Assembly: GCA_032622095.1 (NCBI GenBank)
Contig: CP136064.1
Span: forward strand, 273,877,614 to 273,941,613
Direction: 5' to 3'
Origin: Siphonodentalium dalli
Taxonomy: Eukaryota; Mollusca; Scaphopoda; Gadilida; Siphonodentaliidae
Length of the DNA: 64,000 bases
Numbering within the stretch: the stretch's first letter is position 1; every line of letters begins with the position of its first letter. This document shows positions 50,901 to 59,900 of this stretch, in pieces. The notes beneath the pieces were generated by a model. It was not told the origin of the DNA, ran no database searches, and saw only the letters and a program-made list of their open reading frames with translations. The position numbers and the translations under genes are program-made.

Positions 50901-53900
50901 ATTTTATATTAATTTTTATAATTGTTAAAAATGTAAGAAAAAATGAGAGAAAAATGTAAGAAATAATGAGAAAAATTGTTAAAGAATGTAAGAAAAAATT
51001 ATAAAAATTGTAGGAAAAAAATGACAAGAAAATGATAAATAATTGTTAGGACAATTCATTCTCTTATATGTGAGGTGACCTTCGGTCGACTAACATATAT
51101 AAGAGAATGCATTGGCACAGGGTGTTTAAAGGATTATTCGGTCTAGAAACTACAAAACGCAATCGGAAAGCCCTCCCTGTTGTGATTAAAATGATCCAAG
51201 TCCCATTCCGATCGCATAATAAATAACCCGTAAAATAAATAAATAATACCACCACCGGTATTCGGAGATTTCCGTGACTAAACTACGAGTGACGTAGATG
51301 TGGGAGAGCAAATTAAAAACACAGATTCGGAGCCGGAGTTTATTATGCTGACTACGATGACATAATCGTAAGTAAGCCGATACTAAAATGCAGAGTCGTA
51401 TTTGCGCGTGTGGTGTATAGATTACGTCGCTATTCAATGTGTTATCTAATTAATAAAGATAGTGTGGCCGCTTTGGCCGTTTATCTGGAATAGAAGACAA
51501 TAACTATGTGAATAATTCAATAAAGTAATTAGTAGCGCCTAGAATGGTTGTTTTTGTAGCCATTAATAACATGCCGGCACGTGTCTGCTTTGGTGAATAG
51601 ATGGCAGTAATTAGTGCTTTGATTGTCTCGTATTCACTCGGTAATTTGTAATCACTCAGTGACTATTCATCAGTGTCAGTCGCGAACTTGTTTGCACTCT
51701 AAAATGCCCCAAAGTGAATAGAAAGGAAGACGGAGGATCCCATTCACCTGGTCATACATATAAGAAGCGCACAAATGTTATATAAACACTGTGCTGAATA
51801 ATGTTAACTCTATTTAGGTGCTTTTTTTTAGTTTTTTTTTTTACTTTTGATATAAATATCCTGAGTATCTGTCATCTCCACATGTGCCAAGATGCCTAGT
51901 AGATGTAGTGTGTTCGGTTGTGGGTGGGCTAGCGATCCATTATTAAGTACCTCCAAAAAGACAACACAGTGCGTAATTTAGAACGTTCTTTATTGTCTAC
52001 CGCTTTTGGGAGACGGAAGCATGGATGCTCTTTATATTTAAACTAGCAGGTGAACCCGACTTCGTCCGGGCTGTTTCCCCTCTGCTTTTCGGCGAATTGC
52101 GCGATTTGACCTTGAATTGTCCATTTTGAAGGTCAGGTGGGGTCACAATTTGACCCGTCCTAAACACTGCCCGGACAAAAGTACCCGTCGAAATCCATCC
52201 GGTTTTACCCGATTTGACCTCGAATTGATCATTTTGAAGGTCAAGGTCAGTTCGGGGTCACGACTCGACCCGTCCAAAATACTCAGTGCACAAAAATAAC
52301 CCTATGTATCAAATTTCGTCGAAATCCCATCAAAATTCGCGATTTGACCTTGAATTGACCCGATTTCAAGGTCAAGGTCACATCGCACGGGCAAACGAAT
52401 AGGCTTATGACACTCCCCATACGAAAGTATCCCCAGACACTAATTTTCATCGAAATCCCGCGATACTCGGGCGTTCGACCTTGAAATGATTCGATTTCAA
52501 GGTCACGTCGCACGGGCAAATTAATAGGCCCATGCCACTCCCCGGCCGAAAATACCCCCACATACCAAGTTTCATCGAAATGGGCTTTGCCGTTTTCGAG
52601 TCCATCGCGAACAGACAAACACACAGACAGATTTCCCAAAATATATAATAGACTAGCCGATGAGCCCGACGTTTCCGTCGATAGCTCCACCCGTTTCCAA
52701 GATCTGGTCTGCGCATGCGCGAAGCTGGCGTCGCACGGGCTCGGCGACCTGATAAAATTTGTATCCGGGGCAAGATACATTCACATAGCAAATTTCAAGT
52801 CGATAGCTCCACCTGTTTCCGAGATCTCGTCTGCGCATGCGCTGCACGGGCTCGCCAATACGATGAAAAATTCCCCTGTTCCTAGGACATATATGACACA
52901 ACAACCCATTCTGCCTTTTTAATCGAGATAATTGCATTCCGCGTTTCGTTTTGCATCCGTATTTTACGCATGGGTAGCCGTTTAGCAGCTTCGATTGTAA
53001 TAAAGAGCGTTAATCCTTAACACCTCCGAATATGGTCAATATAAATATCGTTGATGCCTTAACCCCCGAAGTGGCGTTTGCGGTGATTTTGATGATTGGG
53101 AGTGGAGAATCGGTGCTCAGAGCTTGTCCAAAATGCGACATCGACAATCACCGTGGGTTTTTACACTTATATACGAAATTTGGTCTCGATCGGTCAACCC
53201 GTTTTCGATTCTATAAAGGACATACAGACAGACAGACAGAGGTCTTCAAAATATATATGAGACTAGGTGATGAGCCCGACGTTGTCCGGGCTATTCAAAA
53301 ACCAAATTTCAAGTCGATAGCTCCACCCGTTTTCGAGATCTGGTCTGCGCATGCGCGAAGCTGGCGTCGCACGGGCTCGGCGACCCGATAAAATTCGTAT
53401 CCGGGGCAAGATACATTCACATACCAAATTTCAAGTCGATAGCTCCACCCGTTTCCGATATCCGGTCTGCGCATATGCGAAGCTGGCGTCGCACGTGCTC
53501 GGCAACCCGATAAAATTTGTATCCGGGGCAAGATACATTCACATTCCAAATTTCAAGTCGATAGCTCCACCCGTTTCCGAGATCTCGTCTGCGCATGCGC
53601 TGCACGGGCGTCGCACAGGCTCGCCAATACGACAACGACGACCGCCTGGTCAAACTACACACACGTACTAAGTTTCGTCCCGATCGGTCGAGAATCGTAG
53701 ATTTGTATTAATGACAAACAGACAAACAGACAGACAGAGGTCTTCAAAATATATATGAGATGTCACAACTCCATACAAAATCACCCATGACATATCGAAA
53801 TAGAGCACGTTCAAAATTGAGAATGTTCTTTATTGTCTATACCGCGACGAAAACATGGACGCTCTTTATTAGAGGCAATCATTGGATTTTTTCTAGGCTA

Positions 53901-56900
53901 ACAATTAAAAAAAAATCCTCTCTAGAAAGTCAATATCTGCATCAAAACATCAAATAAAACGAAAAAAATAAATGAACAACAAACTGAAAAACAATGCCAA
54001 ATTAAAAAAAATGTTGTTATGCCAAACTGCAGCCTAATTAATAATTATTGTAGTTTCTACAGTCTGTTGTGTATTCGAGTGAATTATTTTGTTTACGCAC
54101 TTATCGATCTTGACTGGAAGGATTTTATCAAGCTGTTCACAGTCGTGCACTTCTCCACACAATATGTTTCGCGTGAAGAAACAGACATGAACATTAATTA
54201 TTATGACGAATATAAGCCATCATGATACATGTACTAGTATAATAACCACCACCTTTTTAATCACACCCCATTTGTGTTTAATTGTACTCCTATAGCGCAC
54301 AACGGGATGACACTAGTGTGTGAACTAGCTTTCGAAAGAAGAAGCTATATGTCATAACTTGTTTTCTTTCAGAAACAGTTAAATTAATAGTTTCGCATGA
54401 AATTCCGCTCGCTCATTGCATTTCTGCATAAATTAATCTCATTTCACACAACTTTTATCGCCTCAAAGTGCATTTTAGACATCGTTATTCGTTATATCAA
54501 CATTCTAGCAAATCCAGTTCATAATTCAGCACATTCAAACAGTTTTATCCGGTGATCGCTATTTATCGTAAAGGCCTAGCTAATTAACCACCGACTGCAA
54601 TATTTTATACGTAATTTATCAACTCGTTACGCGATTGGCAGAATTATTTCAAGCTCCACCCACCGGTGTCGATGCAGATGATCGGTCATATGACTGCGTT
54701 GTGGTCATGTGATCGCATTCACGTGATTTACACTTCAGATATTTCCGCGATTTTTTTAATATCATAATAATAATAAAAAATACTATCGGCTCGATTTTGA
54801 ATTTTCTTGGCAAAATGGGTCTGTTAGACATATATTCTTAGTATTATGACGATAATTTTTTATTTTTTTTAACAGACTAATTTCTTTAATGTTGCACCAG
54901 TGAAGCTCCTGTCATGAATGGGTTTCAACTTTGCACATTTCATCTCGCTCCATTAACTGTAATGTATTATCTCCTCTCTAAATTGAGCTACAGTGTCATT
55001 GATACATTTATCTTTTGACTTATGGTTTGATGAGGGACGATTGGCGGCGGGCGGACCTAAAGAATGCCTTATAACTTTGACATTTGTGAACGGATTAAAA
55101 ACAATTTTGGTATGTGAGTTGCTCCCAATGACTATTTACTGCCTGTAGAAAATGGGTCACGTCCAAACTTTTTGACAAGAGTTATCCATCTTTGATGACT
55201 TTTTTTAGTTTTTCACTGTTAGCGTGATAACTCACGCAAATATTAACCAATTTCAACAATATTTGGTATATGAGACTCTTGCAACGATATCTCAGACGAG
55301 TTCGAAAACCAGGTTTGTCCGGAAAAAAAATTCCGAAGTTATGGGTCTTAGTTTGTCTTTTTTTAGCAATGTTATCACCGTTAGCGCGATAACTCGATGA
55401 AATATTAACCGATTTCAACAATATTTGGTATATGAGTCTCCTGCAACAATATCTCAGACGAGTTCGAAAACCTGGTTTGTCCGAATTTTTTTTCCGGAGT
55501 TATGGGTCTTAGTTTGTCTATTTTAATAACAATTTTATCACCATTAGTGCGATAACTCAATGAAATATTAACGGATTCAATTGATATTTGGAAAATAGGT
55601 CTATTGCAATAATATACCACCGTCCGACTTTTTTTCCCGGAGTTGTGCACCTTATTGGCAGAAGTTTTGTTCGACTGCCAAAAAACTCGACAAAAGCATC
55701 TTAGATGCGTACCCCTTGTTTTAAAGACATATTATAGACTTGTTCGGGTGCGTGAAATTGATTGGTTAGTAGTCAGGCGCTATGCCAACTGGAGGAATGT
55801 AATATTCTACTAACATTGCCGATAATCTCAAAGAAATCAATCATACCACTCCATAGAAAATATCGTCTGAACTATGTGTAATTGTAAATATATACTTCTA
55901 AATTCGGGACGCAAAAATAATTTCACCATCGATAGACACTGCATTTAATAATAATATTAGAATGTCGATGTGTGTTGTCGATTTGGATATACAATTTGTA
56001 AACTTAACTGCTTTTAGCAAGATTGTTCTCAATTTCTATTTAATCACCATACCAGAGTGTTTCACATCATTTTAACTTTGGGTTCCATCCTGCCCCATGT
56101 TCCAATTTGTCGCAATCGGGGTATGGCAGCCACCGACCCTGTTTTTCAAGTTTTCAGACTTCTCTCTTGTTTTTCTTTAACAGGAAGACACCAGTTCCTG
56201 ATGCATGCTGTAGCTCTGTTGAAATCATTAATGACATCTTCTGTATAAAGTGTAAAGGTGAGTTGTCCCAGCACTAGTTGTTAACATGGTCCCCATAGAA
56301 ATATGAGCTTTTTTTTCAGACATTTTACCATTTTTCGACATACAGTTTTCTACATACAAGGTTTTGGATGAGATTATATGATATTTTGGAAATAACATCT
56401 CAATAATGAGGGAAAAGGTATTTTCCTGATGACTAAAGGGCACATACTCTAAATATATTGTCTAATTTGACACATAGAATCTGCCAAAACCGTGTGTATG
56501 TCCTTTTGGAAGCCCACCGACGATATTTTCCCTGAAAATCCCTTCAGACAAACTATAGAACATTCCGATGTATACGTTTTAGCTCACCTGAGACGAAGTC
56601 TCCGGTGGAGCTATAGTCATCACTCCTCGTCCGTCCATCCATCCGTCCGTCCATCCGTCCGTCAAGAATAGTCTTCTTCTCATGAACGATAAGACTGAAT
56701 GGGTTCATATTTGGTGTGGATGTTCCCTGGGTGACTCACATTCAGATTTGTTCAAATGAGGTCACCAGGTCAATTAGTTATGAAACCAGGGCCATAACTC
56801 TATTCCTCCATAGTAATTCTTAGAACAACTTCTTCTCAAAAACCATTGGGCTGATTTAGCTTATATTTGGTATGGAGGGGCCTTGGCTGACTGGGGTTCA

Positions 56901-59900
56901 GATTTGTTCAAATGGGCTCACTGGTTCAAATATGGGCAAAAAAAAATATGAACCAAAAAAAATATATTCATTTTATTTTTTTTTCTATTTTTTTTTTTAA
57001 TTTAATTTTGATTTAACTCCTTGCTCAATTTAACAATTTTTTTTTTTTATGAAAACATAACACACCTGTTATGAAACACTTGTACTGTACTGCACTGTAA
57101 TACTATTGTCAATAATCATGCCTTATTTATCAGATCTTATCTGACATGTTTGATAAACAAATAAATGGGGAGAATGTGGGGTCATTAATGTTCAGTGTAG
57201 ATTTGAGATAGAATCCCATGACTTCTTAACTTGGCTTGTAAACAAATTACATTTTCTCTTGAGTGAGTGTGATGGTGCCTGTATAAACCATATAAATTAT
57301 TATGTAGATTGATTTGAATATCTGGCTAGACAAAAGTGACTGAGATAGGGATTTAACACTTTTGCTTTCAAAGAGTTGACTTCCAACTTCTAAACCTATC
57401 CTCTGAAATCACTAAACCATTGGATATGAGAGCTCTTTGTATGATGTGCATATGGGGCAGAGCTATGAATTTTAAAACTACCCCACCCACCCCAAATACT
57501 TTAACCCCTTCTTAAAACAAATTAATTGAGCTTTCTGTGGTCCTATTTTTGATAAATTATTAGTTGTAGATGTAACAGGTGTTACAATATTATGCATATA
57601 CAGGCTGTTAAATCTTTATCTATGCTAATGATGTGTAGATCTATTACACTGATATTGTCAAGGAAAAAGTATCAGTGGTGCCAGCATATGAACCCTTCCC
57701 TAAATGTTGTAACTACTTTTGAAGAAATGAATTCACTTCAACTCTTAAAATATACCATTTGAAACTACCAGATGAAGGATCTCATAAATTGATATTTACA
57801 TTGGTTCAAATATGGGCAGAATAGCTAGGGCAGAGATAAGGGATTTAACTCTCACTCATCCACCCTACATGTATCTATGCTGTTGAATTCAAGTTTGGTA
57901 CTGGTATAATGATATATAGATTACTAATGATTTCTATGCTGACAGGTTGGGATGGGGGGGGGGTATATGATGGCAATGTTAGAGACAATGGGAGGGAGTG
58001 TAGAGGGTCATTGGGGTCAAAATTTTCAACAGTTGTAAAGTTCATGCCTGATACAACATTAGTTGTAAATTTGATTTTCACACCAAGCATAGGTTAGAAT
58101 TGTTCTCATAGTTTGATTTTCCAACCAGTATGTTTTTAGACCAACAGTCAATATTTTCCTACATCCTGTTAAACTGTTGGACCGAAATTTGAAATGACCT
58201 CATTTTTTAACTTTATGGTGGGGGGGGGGGGGGGGTGGGAGTCGTGTTTGCCATACATTTTAACTTTATGGGGGATGTCAGGTTGGCCACAAATTTTAAC
58301 TCTATTGGGGATATCAGGTTGGAAATTTCCTAAAGTTGGAGAGCTTGATGTACCAGTTGCAATATTTCAACATAAGAGGGATGTGCAAAAGTAATTTTGT
58401 GAACAGGAATGTGGTCTGGTTGTCTTGTTTAAAGTGATGTGAAACACTCCGGTAGTGTGATCAAATAAATATGGAGAATAATCTTGTTCAAAGTAGTTAT
58501 TATATCTAAATTGACAACACACACCGTCATTCGTATATATTAATTAAATGCAGTGACTGCCGATTGCGAAATCGTTTTCATTAGTTTATCGCCAATAAAA
58601 GCGTCCCGATTCGAGTAGTAAATATTTACAATTTAGCGCAGTTCAGACAATGTTTTCTATGGAGTGGTACGGTCGATTTGCTTTAGATTTTCGGTGATGT
58701 TAGTAGAATGCTATCTTCCCCCAATTGGCATAGCACCTGAATACTAACTTATCAGTTTCACGCACTCGAACAAATACATAATATGTCTTTAACCCTTTAC
58801 CCAACAAACCGGCCAAAACCGGCCAAATAAAGCTTCAACAGCCTAAAATATCTTCGGTCTGTCTCAATAGAACCATACAAATATGGATGTCATTGGAACC
58901 GGCTCCTTGACCACATTGTGATGGTTACAGTTATGCCCTGTGCCAATGCATTCTCTTATATATGCGAGTCGACCATAGGTCGCCTCGCATATATAAGAGA
59001 ATGCATTGGCCTAAAAAAAAGTCTTTTTTTAACACTTTTTACCATTTTTTCTTACATTCTTTAACAATTTTATTATTTTTAATGTGTTAAGCCAATGCAT
59101 TCTCTTATATATGCGAGGCGACCTATGGTCGACTCGCATATATAAGAGAATGCATTGGCACAGGGCCGTTCTGTTGGGTAAAGGGTTAAACAAATACATA
59201 ATATGTCTTTAAAAAGAGTTTGGGGGGGTTGAAGATTTGTCAGTGGTGTGTTGGGGGGGGGGGGGGGGGGAGGGGTTGAAGATTCTGCTCAACGAAGTTC
59301 CTCCAGCTATGTCCATGTTTAGAACTACTTGTATTAAGTCATTTTGACAAGTACTGACCCGTAATCTTCAGAGTCCCAGTCTTCTCAGTCTTTGCAGTCA
59401 GGTGAGCGACTCCACAGTCATTGTCTGTCTTGTATCATTTTATTAGAGAATCTATTTTGTAAACAAACAAGCCTGGATATAGTTTGTCTGACATTTGCAG
59501 AATGAGGTCCCTGGAGGATGAATTTAGTGATGCTACCCCGCACAGTGGGCTAGCATCACTAAATTAACCCTCTCGGGACCTAATTCTGCTTAAGCCTCAT
59601 TTTCTGGGAAGTATCTATAGTCTCAAATTAAGATTTTTTATTATTTTTTTTAGTCACCAACTTCAACTAGGGAACTTTCAATCTGATCCTAGGTCTCCCA
59701 TTGCAGTTGAGGACTAAGCAGAATGAGGTTCCCAGAAGGTGAATTTAGTAATGCTAGCCTGTCGTGAGGGGTAGCGTCACTAAATTCACCCTCTGGGGAC
59801 CTCATTCTGCAAATGACAGACACTATTTCCAGGCTTGGTAAAAGATAGGGTTAAAGATGGATAATCTGATTAAGCGCCCCTCAATTACTATTTATTTGGA

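Noticed and set aside
52283-53671. Several 80-165-codon open frames on both strands
   Set aside because: All lie in the CpG-rich cassettes and are related to each other; overlapping frames on both strands reflect repeat composition.
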